Shown one piece after another: positions 1 to 7,964 of a stretch of DNA of 64,000 bases (position 1 is the stretch's first letter; the number at the start of each line of letters is the position of its first letter). The notes under the pieces were generated by a model. That model saw only the letters and a program-made list of their open reading frames with translations, searched no databases and was not told the origin of the DNA. The position numbers and the translations under genes were made by a program. The DNA is from Stella humosa. Lineage in GTDB: Bacteria > Pseudomonadota > Alphaproteobacteria > ATCC43930 > Allostellaceae. Location of the stretch: the NCBI RefSeq assembly GCF_006738645.1, contig NZ_AP019700.1, positions 3,422,001 through 3,486,000 on the forward strand. Reading direction: 5' to 3'.

Positions 1-634
1 CCCAGCGGTCGGCCGGCCTGGGTGCCGCAGCCGGCGCAGCGAACAGCTCGGCGATGGTGACACCGCGTGGGTTGGCCGCGCGCGGCTTCAGCGCCATCAG
101 GATCAGCAGCGGCACGATCACGACGCGCGACCAGTAGGCGACCTTGTCGAGGTGGAACGGTGACCAGCGCGGCAGCAGCATGATCTCGACCGGCATCGCC
201 GGCACCGCCCGCCACGGCACCTGCCCGAACAGCGCCAGCATGATCCGGGTGAAGACGTTGGCCGCCCCCGCCCCGCCCAGCGACAGGATCAGGCGTCGCG
301 CGCCGGCCATGGCCGGCGCGTCGGGGTCGTCGCCCACCAGCTTCAGGGCGAAATAGGCCTTCACCGTCGCACTGAGGTCGCCCGCCCCGCCATGGAACAG
401 CGGCCAGCCGCCATCGGCCCCTTGCGCGCGCCGCAGGTAGCGGGCGAGCCGCTGCTCCAGTTGCGGATCGGGATCGCCCAGGAAGTGGTTCAGCAGGATG
501 TATTCGGCTGGGATGGTAGCGTCCGCCTCCAGCTCGAAGCACCACTCGCCGTCCGGTCGCTGCGCCGCCAGCAAGCCGTCGACGGCCGTCGCCAGCCGCT
601 GCCCGACGCTGCGGCGAAAGTCAGCGTCGACCAT
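1..634 (-). CDS. shc: Squalene-hopene cyclase, N-terminal part (runs off the window)
   Basis: Cyclises squalene to hopene/hopanol, the committed step of hopanoid synthesis, as a monotopic inner-membrane enzyme. The 211 visible residues match the N-terminus of the family: DGEWCFELEAD at about 28-38, a QW repeat (QGADGGW, 71-77), and the NVFTRIMLALFGQVPWRAVP stretch near 126. The catalytic DXDD region lies beyond the window edge. The ATG at 634 overlaps the end of hpnE by 14 bases, so it is the last visible gene of the hpnCDE-shc run. The frame stays open to base 1. Identification is firm; total length cannot be seen. Confidence 0.93.
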   Translation of the reverse strand, partial: MVDADFRRSVGQRLATAVDGLLAAQRPDGEWCFELEADATIPAEYILLNHFLGDPDPQLEQRLARYLRRAQGADGGWPLFHGGAGDLSATVKAYFALKLVGDDPDAPAMAGARRLILSLGGAGAANVFTRIMLALFGQVPWRAVPAMPVEIMLLPRWSPFHLDKVAYWSRVVIVPLLILMALKPRAANPRGVTIAELFAAPAAAPRPADRW

Positions 635-1895
635 CGCCCGCCTTCTCCGCCCCCTCCACACCGCAGGCCAGCTCGGCCGCCCGGTCGCCGGAGCGGATGG
701 CACCCTCGATCGTCGCCGGCAACGGCCCTGCCACCCAGTCGCCGGCCAGGAACAGGTTGGGCCAGGCGGTCCACGGCTGCGGTCGGCGGGCGACGTCGGC
801 CGGCGTCTGGGCATAGGTCGCCCGCCGCTCCTTGATGACGCGGACGCGTGGCATGTCGCCGGTCAGCCGCAGGGCCACGCGCACGTCCTGCCACAGCCGC
901 TGGGCCAGGTCGTCGGCATCGGCATCCATGCCGGCATCGGCGGCGCTCGTCGTCGTCGAGGCGACGTCGCCGCGCACGAATATCCATTCGGCCAGCCCGC
1001 CGATCAGGCCGAGCGGCGGCCGCACCCGCTCGGGCAGGCCGTCGACGCGGAAATGGGCATTCAGGATCGCGCGGGTCTCCAGCGGCACCGTCAGGTCGGG
1101 CACGATCTCGGCCGCTGCGGCCGGCGGCACCGCCAGGACCACCACGTCCTCCGGACCGACCGCGACGCTGCCGTCGGTGAAGCGCAGGGCGGCGATCCGG
1201 CCACGGCCGAACTCCAGCCCGCGCAGGCGCTGGTTGAACTCCGCCCGCACCGAGCGGCCGGCGAGCCAGGCCAGGGCCGGGTCGATGAAGGCCGCGTCCA
1301 GGCTGCGGGCCGCCATCAGCGGGCGGCAGGCGGCCCCGCCCCGCAGGAAGGTCTCGCGCACCACCGCCCCCAGCAGGGCGGCCGCGCCCTCGGTCGGCTG
1401 GGCGTTGAGGGCGGCGATGGCCAGCGGCAGCACCAGCGCCTCGTAGAGCGGGTGGTCGTCGGGCACGATCTGGGCGACCGTCTGGTTCGGCCCGGCCAGC
1501 ATCAGGCGGGCCAGCGCCAGATAGTCGCCCAGCACGGTGTGGGGCACGCGCGCCCGCTCGCTGAACAGCCAGAACGGCAGCCGCCCGCGCCCGAGGTCGA
1601 GGCGCCAGCGCCGGCGGTCGGTCAGGTCGATGAAATCGAACTGGGCGGTGGGCGGCCCCGTCAGCTCGGCCGCACTGCCGATGGTCTCGACGAAGCGCCG
1701 GGCCGAGCGGTTGCCGCTCAACAGCAGGTGGTTGCCATTGTCGATGGTGCGCCCCAGCACGGCGTCGAAGAAGCTGCGGCAACGGCCGCCGGCCTGGCCT
1801 GTCCCCTCGTAGAGGCGCACCCGCCGGCCGCGGCCGGTCGCCTGGACGGCGGCGGCCAGCCCGGCCAGCCCGGCGCCCACCACATGCACCGTCAT
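621..1895 (-). CDS. hpnE: Hydroxysqualene dehydroxylase HpnE
   Basis: FAD-dependent enzyme that reduces hydroxysqualene to squalene, third step of the HpnCDE route from farnesyl diphosphate. The 424-residue protein opens with a dinucleotide-binding fold (GAGLAGLAAAV, 7-17, then LYEGTGQAGGRCRS) typical of amine-oxidase/phytoene-desaturase-like flavoproteins, and ends with a second FAD contact around FLAGDWVAGPLPATIEGA. It follows hpnD by 33 bases and overlaps shc by 14 bases, so it is almost surely cotranscribed with them. The order hpnC-hpnD-hpnE matches characterised hopanoid clusters. Confidence 0.95.
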   Translation of the reverse strand: MTVHVVGAGLAGLAAAVQATGRGRRVRLYEGTGQAGGRCRSFFDAVLGRTIDNGNHLLLSGNRSARRFVETIGSAAELTGPPTAQFDFIDLTDRRRWRLDLGRGRLPFWLFSERARVPHTVLGDYLALARLMLAGPNQTVAQIVPDDHPLYEALVLPLAIAALNAQPTEGAAALLGAVVRETFLRGGAACRPLMAARSLDAAFIDPALAWLAGRSVRAEFNQRLRGLEFGRGRIAALRFTDGSVAVGPEDVVVLAVPPAAAAEIVPDLTVPLETRAILNAHFRVDGLPERVRPPLGLIGGLAEWIFVRGDVASTTTSAADAGMDADADDLAQRLWQDVRVALRLTGDMPRVRVIKERRATYAQTPADVARRPQPWTAWPNLFLAGDWVAGPLPATIEGAIRSGDRAAELACGVEGAEKAGDGRR

Positions 1896-1928
1896 CGGTG
1901 CCCGAACCCGCGCAAGACCGGCCCCCCG

Positions 1929-2759
1929 TCAGAACCAGGAATGGCGGATCGCCAGCCACAGCCGTTCGGCCCGGCCGAGGCGCACGCGCGGCTCCAGCCG
2001 GTCGAAGCCGCGCCGCTCCATCCGCTCCAGCAGCCGGGAATAGACCGCCAGCATGATGCGCGCCGGCCGCCCGGCCTGGCGCGGGATCGCCGCCAGCAGG
2101 TGGGCGGCCTCGTCGAAGCGGCTGCGGGCGACGGCCGCCACGGCCTGGCACACCGGCACCAATGCCGGATGCGCCAGGACCACGTCGGGTGGACCGGGCG
2201 GCACGTCATGGGCGGCCAGTTCCTCGCGCGGCAGATAGAGGCGCCCGTCGCCGGCATCCTCGGCCAGGTCGCGCAGGATGTTGGTAAGCTGGACGGCCTC
2301 CCCCAGGGCCGCGGCCAGGCGGCGCCCCTCGGCCTCGCCGGTGCCGAAGATCCGCACCGAGATCAGCCCGACCGCCCCGGCGACGCAGGCGCAATAGCGC
2401 CGCAGCTCGGCCCAGGACGGCGCCACGATCGGCCCGGCCGCATCCATCTCCATGCCGTCGATGACGGCCAGGAAATCGCTCTTGGCCAGGCCGTACTGTT
2501 CGACCGGCCCGGCCAGCGCGCGCGCCACCGGCTCGGTTGGAGCGCCGTCGAACAGGCGCTCGACCTCGCGCCGCCAATGGGCCAGGCCGTCGCGCTTTTC
2601 GGCCGGCGGCAGCGGGCCATCGGCGATGTCGTCGACAATGCGACAGAAGGCATAGACGGCATACATCGCCTGCCGCCGCTCGCGCGGCAGCAGCCGCATC
2701 GCCCAGTAGAAGGACGAGCCGGCATTGCGCACGACATCAAGGACGACCACCTCGCTCAT
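1929..2759 (-). CDS. hpnD: Presqualene diphosphate synthase HpnD
   Basis: Squalene/phytoene synthase-family enzyme condensing two farnesyl diphosphates to presqualene diphosphate. The 276-residue protein has both Asp-rich Mg-diphosphate motifs: DDIAD (43-47) and NILRDLAED (160-168), the latter followed by GRLYLP. The ATG at 2759 forms an ATGA overlap with the hpnC stop; the open frame extends further upstream through hpnC, but those starts are unlikely. Length fits the family. It works in sequence with HpnC and HpnE encoded on either side. Confidence 0.94.
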   Translation of the reverse strand: MSEVVVLDVVRNAGSSFYWAMRLLPRERRQAMYAVYAFCRIVDDIADGPLPPAEKRDGLAHWRREVERLFDGAPTEPVARALAGPVEQYGLAKSDFLAVIDGMEMDAAGPIVAPSWAELRRYCACVAGAVGLISVRIFGTGEAEGRRLAAALGEAVQLTNILRDLAEDAGDGRLYLPREELAAHDVPPGPPDVVLAHPALVPVCQAVAAVARSRFDEAAHLLAAIPRQAGRPARIMLAVYSRLLERMERRGFDRLEPRVRLGRAERLWLAIRHSWF

Positions 2760-3616
2760 CGGGCCGCCATCGCCACCGGCCGGCCCGGCGCCAGCCGGTC
2801 GAAGGCGACCCGGGCCAGACCGCCCGCGGCCGCACGCAGATAGGCGGGCTTGCCCAGCGCCACCCGCCGGGCCAGCGGATCGCCCCGGCGCAGCGCCGCG
2901 GCCAGCCGCTCGGCGATGCGCTGGATGACCGCCGTCTCCATCGCCAGGCGGCGGCTGCGCAGGCGGCCGGCCAGCGGGCGCGCGCGATCCAGCAGGGCGT
3001 CGGTGCCGTCGAGGCAGCGGTCCAGCACCCGCCGCAGGCCCGGCCCGGTCGACGGCGCATCCAGGTCGGCGATAGCGGCGCCCGCCGCCGCCATCCAGTC
3101 GAGCGGCAGGTAGACCCGGTCGAGGTCGCGGCGGTCGCGGCCGCAATCCTGCAAATGGTTCAGCACCTGGAGAGCCGCGCAGAGCGCGTCGGCGGCCGGC
3201 CACAAGGATCGTGCCTCGCCATGCAGGTCGAGCAGGAAGCGCCCGACCGGGGCCGCCGACAGATCGCAATAGGCCATCAGCCCGGCCCAGTCGTCGTAGC
3301 GCTGCTGCACCGCGTCCTGGCGGAACGCATCGAGCAGGGCCAGGGCGTGATCGACCGGCACGCCCGAAGCCGCCAGGTTTCGCCGCAGCCGGCCGGCAAC
3401 GCCCTCTTCGCCATCCTCCACCAGCCCGCGCGCCATCCGGTCGAGCGAGGCCAGCTTGGCGGCGGCATCCAGCCCGGGATCGTCGGCCACGTCGTCGGCG
3501 GCACGGGCGAAGGCATAGAAGGCCGCGACGTGCGGCCGCAGCGCCGCCGGCAGCAGCCAGGAGCCGACGGGAAAGTTCTCGTCAGCCGCCGTCTTCGATG
3601 CTCCAGCCGCCGTCAT
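2756..3616 (-). CDS. hpnC: Hydroxysqualene synthase HpnC
   Basis: Paralogue of HpnD in the squalene/phytoene synthase family, converting presqualene diphosphate to hydroxysqualene. The 286 residues carry DDVADD (41-46) and the second motif HLQDCGRDRRD (154-164) followed by RVYLP. The second motif is more diverged (QDCGRD rather than NILRD), which is what separates HpnC from HpnD. ATGA overlaps join it to the upstream aldolase gene (3613-3616) and the downstream hpnD (2756-2759), indicating translational coupling through the cluster. Confidence 0.93.
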   Translation of the reverse strand: MTAAGASKTAADENFPVGSWLLPAALRPHVAAFYAFARAADDVADDPGLDAAAKLASLDRMARGLVEDGEEGVAGRLRRNLAASGVPVDHALALLDAFRQDAVQQRYDDWAGLMAYCDLSAAPVGRFLLDLHGEARSLWPAADALCAALQVLNHLQDCGRDRRDLDRVYLPLDWMAAAGAAIADLDAPSTGPGLRRVLDRCLDGTDALLDRARPLAGRLRSRRLAMETAVIQRIAERLAAALRRGDPLARRVALGKPAYLRAAAGGLARVAFDRLAPGRPVAMAAR

Positions 3617-4401
3617 TCCCGGAACGACGGGTCCTTCCGGTCCATCAGCCGGACCAGCGCGTCGAACTCCAGCTCGCCATAGGTGGCGACGCCGCCGGTG
3701 GCCAGGAACTGGTAGGTGTTCTCGACGCTGGAGCGGCGCACCGCATGCGACGGGACGACCAGGCGCCCGCCGCCGCTCTGCGCCATTAGCTGGATCTCGC
3801 AGGCCCGTTGCAGGCGATACATGTAAATGAAGGCTTCCGAGATGCTGCGGCCGCAGGTCAGTAGGCCGTGGGTGCGCAGGACCAGCAGGTTGTGCCGGCC
3901 AAGGCTGGCGGCCAGCCGCCCGCGCTCGCCCAGGTCCATGCTCGGCCCCTCGAAATCGTGGTAGGCGACCTGGCCGTCGAAGCCCAGCGCATACATGCTG
4001 ACCGGCAGCACGCCCGCCTCCTGGGCGGCCACCGCCATGCCGGCCACCGTGTGGGTGTGCATGACGCAGAGCGCGTCCTCGCGCACCTGGTGGATGGCGC
4101 TGTGGATGACGAAGCCGGCGGGGTTGACCAGGTGCTGGCCGGGGCCGACCGGGTTGCCGTCGAGGTCGATCTTCACCAGGTTCGAGGCGGTCACCTCGTC
4201 ATAGCGCAGGCCGTAGGGGTTGATCAGGAAGTGATGCTCGGGCCCCGGCACGCGCGCCGTGGTGTGGCTCCAGATCAGCTCCGACCAGCCAAGATGCTCG
4301 ATGATGCGGTAGCAGGCGGCAAGCTGCACGCGCAGCGCCCATTCCTCGTCCGAAACCTGTTCGCGAAGGCTTCGTCCGGCGATCTCGCGCGTCCCATCCA
4401 T
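3613..4401 (-). CDS. Class II aldolase/adducin-domain protein (copy 1)
   Basis: Member of the zinc-dependent class II aldolase/adducin family (262 residues), whose members cleave or epimerise sugar phosphates. Zn ligands are visible as HTH (115-117, in VMHTHTVAG) and a third His at 178 (LRTHGLLTCG). The ATG at 4401 is preceded by a good ribosome site (GGGAGGA, 5 bases away); the open frame continues upstream to 4569 but without family similarity. Its last four bases overlap hpnC (ATGA), an unusual partner for a hopanoid gene. A clear paralogue sits at 9611-10387, on the other side of a peptide ABC transporter. Substrate is unknown. Confidence 0.88.
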   Translation of the reverse strand: MDGTREIAGRSLREQVSDEEWALRVQLAACYRIIEHLGWSELIWSHTTARVPGPEHHFLINPYGLRYDEVTASNLVKIDLDGNPVGPGQHLVNPAGFVIHSAIHQVREDALCVMHTHTVAGMAVAAQEAGVLPVSMYALGFDGQVAYHDFEGPSMDLGERGRLAASLGRHNLLVLRTHGLLTCGRSISEAFIYMYRLQRACEIQLMAQSGGGRLVVPSHAVRRSSVENTYQFLATGGVATYGELEFDALVRLMDRKDPSFRE

Positions 4402-4421
4402 GGCGTTCCTCCCGGGCAGGG

Positions 4422-4445
4422 CACCATCCCCCGTCGGGGGCGGTG
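4422..4445. terminator. GC hairpin between transporter ATPase and aldolase copy 1
   Basis: CCCCC-GTC-GGGGG core (4428-4440) flanked by a CACC/GGTG outer stem with an asymmetric AT/C interruption. It lies in the 61-base gap between the stop of the fused ATPase (4463) and the aldolase start (4401). There is no T-run after it on the minus strand, so it may lower read-through or protect the 3' end of the upstream message rather than stop transcription fully. Confidence 0.4.
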
Positions 4446-4462
4446 CGGCGGCCGGCAGCCTA

Positions 4463-6121
4463 TCACACGGCGACGGCGGCGGGAGCGTCCGTGAAGGTGG
4501 GCGGCGTCCAGGCGCGGCCCGGCACCGAGCCCAGCAGTTCGCGGGTGTAGGCATGGGCCGGGTTGGCAAAGATCTGCGCCGTTGGGCCGCTTTCGACGAT
4601 CTCGCCCAGGCGCATGACGGCGATGCTGTCGCAGACCTGGGCCGCCACCCGCAGGTCGTGGGTGATGAACAGCATGGTCAGGTTGAAGCGACGACGGATG
4701 TCGGCCAGCAGTTCCAGCACCTGCGCCTGCACCGACACATCGAGCGCCGAGACGGGCTCGTCGGCCACCAGGATCTCCGGCTCCATCGCCAGCGCGCGAG
4801 CGATGCCGATGCGCTGGCGCTGCCCGCCCGAGAACTCATGCGGATAGCGGTCGGCCGACCGCGGGTCGAGCCCGACCAGGTCGAGCAGCGCGCGGGTGCG
4901 GGCCATCGCCTCGTCGGCCGACGTACCGCAGGTCATCGGCCCGTCGGCGATCTGCCGGCCGACGGTGCGGCGCGGGTTGAGCGAGGCGAACGGGTCCTGG
5001 AACACCATCTGCACCCGGCGGCGCCACGGCCGGAGTGCGCGCCGGCCCAGCCGGGCGATATCCTCGCCGCCGATGAGCACGTCGCCGCCATCGGGGTCGA
5101 CCAGACGCACGACGCAGCGCGCCACCGTCGACTTGCCGGACCCGGATTCGCCCACCAACCCCAGCGTCTCCCCCCGGCGAAGCTGGAACGAGACCTGACG
5201 GGCGGCATGGACGACGCGGCCACGCGAGAAGAGGCCGCCGCCCGATCGGAACGCCTTGTCGAGGTTGCGCACCTCCAGGAAGGGAACCTGTGTTGAGGCC
5301 GGCGGCCGCGGCGGCGGCTCCAGCTTCGGCACGGCGCCGATGAGCGCGCGGGTGTAGGGATGCTGCGGCCGGTTCAGCACGTCGGCGGCCGGCCCCTGCT
5401 CGACGATGCGGCCACGCTGCATGACGGCGACGCGGTCGGCGATCTCCGCCACCACGCCGAAATCATGGGTGATGAAGAGCACGCCGGTCTGCCGCAGGCC
5501 CTGCATCTCCCGGATCAGCGCCAGCACCTGGGCCTGGGTGGTGACGTCGAGGGCCGTCGTCGGCTCGTCGGCGATGACGACCGGCGGCCCCAGGACGAGG
5601 GCCATGGCGATCATCGCCCGCTGCCGCTGCCCGCCCGAAAGCTGGTGCGGGAAGGCGTGGCGGATGCGTTCCGGGTCCGGCAGCTTGACCGCGGCGAACA
5701 GCTCCAGGATACGGCGGCGACGGTCCCTCTCGGGCAGGGACAGGTGGGTCGCCACCACCTCGTCGATCTGGTCGCCGATGGTCATGACCGGGTTCAGGGC
5801 CGTCATCGGCTCCTGGAACACCATGGAGATGCGGCTGCCGCGGATGGCGCGCAGGCGGGACTGCGGCACCGTCAGCAGGTCCTCGCCCTCCAGCAGGATG
5901 CGGCCGGCGACGGGGCGCAGGCGCGGCGCCAGCAGTCCCAGGACGGCTCGCGCCATCACCGACTTGCCCGAGCCGGATTCGCCGACGACGCAGACGATCT
6001 CGTTGGGGAAGAGCTGCAGCGATACGTTCTCGACCGCGTGCGCCCGGTCGGCGTTCGGCGGCAGGGCGACCGACAGGCCCTGGATGTCGAGGACCGGCCC
6101 CGTCTTCATTTCTCCCGTCAT
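4463..6121 (-). CDS. Fused dipeptide-type ABC transporter ATPase (DppD-DppF fusion)
   Basis: Energises import of peptides or similar solutes with the two permeases just upstream. The 552 residues hold two complete ABC cassettes in tandem: first Walker A GESGSGKS (47-54), signature LSGGQRQR and DEPTTALDV; second Walker A GESGSGKST (about 330), signature FSGGQRQR and DEPVSALDV. Each half carries the oligopeptide/dipeptide ATPase C-terminal tail (HPYTRALIGAVP; HAYTRELLGSVP). The start lies four bases after the upstream permease stop. Such double ATPases resemble YejF. Substrate cannot be deduced from this subunit. Confidence 0.93.
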   Translation of the reverse strand: MTGEMKTGPVLDIQGLSVALPPNADRAHAVENVSLQLFPNEIVCVVGESGSGKSVMARAVLGLLAPRLRPVAGRILLEGEDLLTVPQSRLRAIRGSRISMVFQEPMTALNPVMTIGDQIDEVVATHLSLPERDRRRRILELFAAVKLPDPERIRHAFPHQLSGGQRQRAMIAMALVLGPPVVIADEPTTALDVTTQAQVLALIREMQGLRQTGVLFITHDFGVVAEIADRVAVMQRGRIVEQGPAADVLNRPQHPYTRALIGAVPKLEPPPRPPASTQVPFLEVRNLDKAFRSGGGLFSRGRVVHAARQVSFQLRRGETLGLVGESGSGKSTVARCVVRLVDPDGGDVLIGGEDIARLGRRALRPWRRRVQMVFQDPFASLNPRRTVGRQIADGPMTCGTSADEAMARTRALLDLVGLDPRSADRYPHEFSGGQRQRIGIARALAMEPEILVADEPVSALDVSVQAQVLELLADIRRRFNLTMLFITHDLRVAAQVCDSIAVMRLGEIVESGPTAQIFANPAHAYTRELLGSVPGRAWTPPTFTDAPAAVAV

Positions 6122-6125
6122 CGCC

Positions 6126-6953
6126 TCACCGCTCCCGCAGGCGCGGATTGAGGGCGTCGTTCAGCCCCTCCCCCACCAGGTTGATCGCCAGCACCGTCAG
6201 CAGGATGGCGAGCCCGGGCACGGCGCAGAGCCACCAGGCCGATCGCAGCACGCCGCGCCCGGCACCGATCATGAAGCCCCAGCTCATCACGTTGGGGTCG
6301 CCCAGGCCTAGGAAGGACAGGCCGGATTCGATGAGGATGGCGGTCGCCACCATCAGCGACCCGGTGACGATGATGGGCGACAGGCAGTTGGGCAGGATCT
6401 GCACCAGGATGATCTTGGCGTCCCCCATCCCCTGGGCGACGGATGCCTGCACGAACTCGCGGCCGCGCAGGGCCATGAACTCGCCGCGCACCAGGCGGGC
6501 CATGGCCGGCCAGGAGACGACGGCGATGGCCAGCACCACGCTCTTGATCGACGGGCTGAGGACGGCCACCAGGACGATGGCGAAGATGAAGGACGGGATG
6601 GTCTGGAACAGCTCCGTCGTGCGCATCAGCAGATCGTCGATCCAGCCACCATAGTAGCCGGCGAGCCCGCCCATCACGACGCCGAAGGTGGCGGCCACCA
6701 CGGTGGCGACCAGCCCGATCAACAGCGAGGTGCGGGCGCCATGGACCAGCCCTGCCACCACATCGCGGCCCAGCATGTCGGTGCCGAAGAGCCAGCGTCC
6801 AAAGGGCGGCTGGAACGGCCGGTCGACCAGCTTGAAGGCGGATTCCGGATAGAGCAGCGGCCCGGCCGCCGCCAGAAGCAGGACGATGCCCAGCACGACC
6901 AGCCCCAGCACGGCGGCACGATTGCGTCGGAAGAGCCGCCAGAAGGCGATCAT
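6126..6953 (-). CDS. Peptide-type ABC transporter permease, DppC-like
   Basis: Second transmembrane subunit of the importer, 275 residues. N-terminal segment FWRLFRRNRAAVLGLVVLGIVLL is the OppC-type N domain, followed by FGTDMLGRDVVAGLVHGARTSL and five further hydrophobic stretches. The ATPase-contact loop reads EFVQASVAQGMGDAKIILVQILPN (EAA-like). It overlaps the DppB-like gene by four bases (ATGA) and is followed within four bases by the fused ATPase, so stoichiometric expression is expected. Confidence 0.93.
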   Translation of the reverse strand: MIAFWRLFRRNRAAVLGLVVLGIVLLLAAAGPLLYPESAFKLVDRPFQPPFGRWLFGTDMLGRDVVAGLVHGARTSLLIGLVATVVAATFGVVMGGLAGYYGGWIDDLLMRTTELFQTIPSFIFAIVLVAVLSPSIKSVVLAIAVVSWPAMARLVRGEFMALRGREFVQASVAQGMGDAKIILVQILPNCLSPIIVTGSLMVATAILIESGLSFLGLGDPNVMSWGFMIGAGRGVLRSAWWLCAVPGLAILLTVLAINLVGEGLNDALNPRLRER

Positions 6954-7936
6954 CGGATCTCGATCCGGGGATCGAGCAGCGCGTAGAGCAGGTCGACGAA
7001 GAGGTTCACCGCGACCACCAGGCAGGACGACAGGAAGAAGATGCCGAGCAGCAGGTTGAGGTCGCGGGCGAACAGCGATTCGAAGGCGAGCAGCCCCAGG
7101 CCCGGCCAGCCGAACACCGATTCGACGATGACCGACCCGCCGAGCATGCCGGCCACCTGCACGCCGGCCATGGTGACGATCGGCAGCAGCGCGTTGCGCA
7201 GGATGTGGCGCACGACGATGCGGCGCTCGGTCAGGCCCTTGGCCCGCGCGGTCACGACATAGTCCATGCCCGCCTGCTCCAGCATCGAGGCGCGCATCAG
7301 GCGGGTGTAGAGGGCGAGGTAGAAGAGCGACAGCGTCGTCGCCGGCAGGACGAGGTGGAGCGCTATGTCGACCACCCGGTCCCAGCCTTCGTGGAAGGCC
7401 GCCACCGTCTCCATGCCGCTGGTCGGCAGCAGGTCGAGCTGGATCGAGAAGACGACGATCATCATCAGCCCGATCCAGAAGAGCGGCGTCGCGTACGAGA
7501 CCAGCGCGAAGATCGAGATCAGCGTGTCACGCCAGCCGTTGAGGTCGAGGGCGGCCAGCACCCCCAGCAGCACGCCGACCGCGATCGCCACCAATGCGGC
7601 CGTCCCCATCAGCAGCAGGGTCGGCCCCAGCCGATCCAGTACCAGGTCCAGCACCGGCCGGCTGTGGCGGAAGGAATAGCCGAGGTCGAAGGCCAGCATG
7701 TTGCGCAGATAGTGGAAGAGCTGGACGTGGAAGGGCTGGTCCAGCCCGAAGCGCTGGCGCAGCTCGGCCATGTATTCCGGCGTGGCCGAGCCCGCCTCCC
7801 CCGCGAGCACCGTGGCGGCGTCGCCGGGGGCGAGGTTCAGGAGGATGAAGTTGCAGACGACGATCGCGATGATGATTGGCACCGCCTGCAACGCGCGCCG
7901 GCCGAGATAGCGCAGCCGTTGGACCGCCAGCCCCAT
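6950..7936 (-). CDS. Peptide-type ABC transporter permease, DppB-like
   Basis: First transmembrane subunit, 328 residues, about six membrane segments. The N-terminus (YLGRRALQAVPIIIAIVVCNFILLNLAPGD) and the segment LDLGYSFRHSRPVLDLVLDR are signatures of DppB/OppB. The coupling loop DYVVTARAKGLTERRIVVRHILRNALLP is well conserved. It sits 28 bases after the binding-protein gene and overlaps the DppC-like gene (ATGA). Confidence 0.93.
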   Translation of the reverse strand: MGLAVQRLRYLGRRALQAVPIIIAIVVCNFILLNLAPGDAATVLAGEAGSATPEYMAELRQRFGLDQPFHVQLFHYLRNMLAFDLGYSFRHSRPVLDLVLDRLGPTLLLMGTAALVAIAVGVLLGVLAALDLNGWRDTLISIFALVSYATPLFWIGLMMIVVFSIQLDLLPTSGMETVAAFHEGWDRVVDIALHLVLPATTLSLFYLALYTRLMRASMLEQAGMDYVVTARAKGLTERRIVVRHILRNALLPIVTMAGVQVAGMLGGSVIVESVFGWPGLGLLAFESLFARDLNLLLGIFFLSSCLVVAVNLFVDLLYALLDPRIEIR

Positions 7937-7964
7937 GATCCCCGCCCCCGGGCGATCTGCCCGG

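Noticed and set aside
498-2843. Long open frame on the plus strand opposite hpnE/hpnD
   Set aside because: The GC-rich third-position bias of the real minus-strand genes produces long antisense frames. The translation is Gln/Arg/His-rich with no family features.
4401-4569. Longer N-terminus of aldolase copy 1
   Set aside because: The extension has Pro/Arg-rich sequence unlike the family, overlaps the upstream ATPase gene and lacks a ribosome site, whereas ATG 4401 has one.
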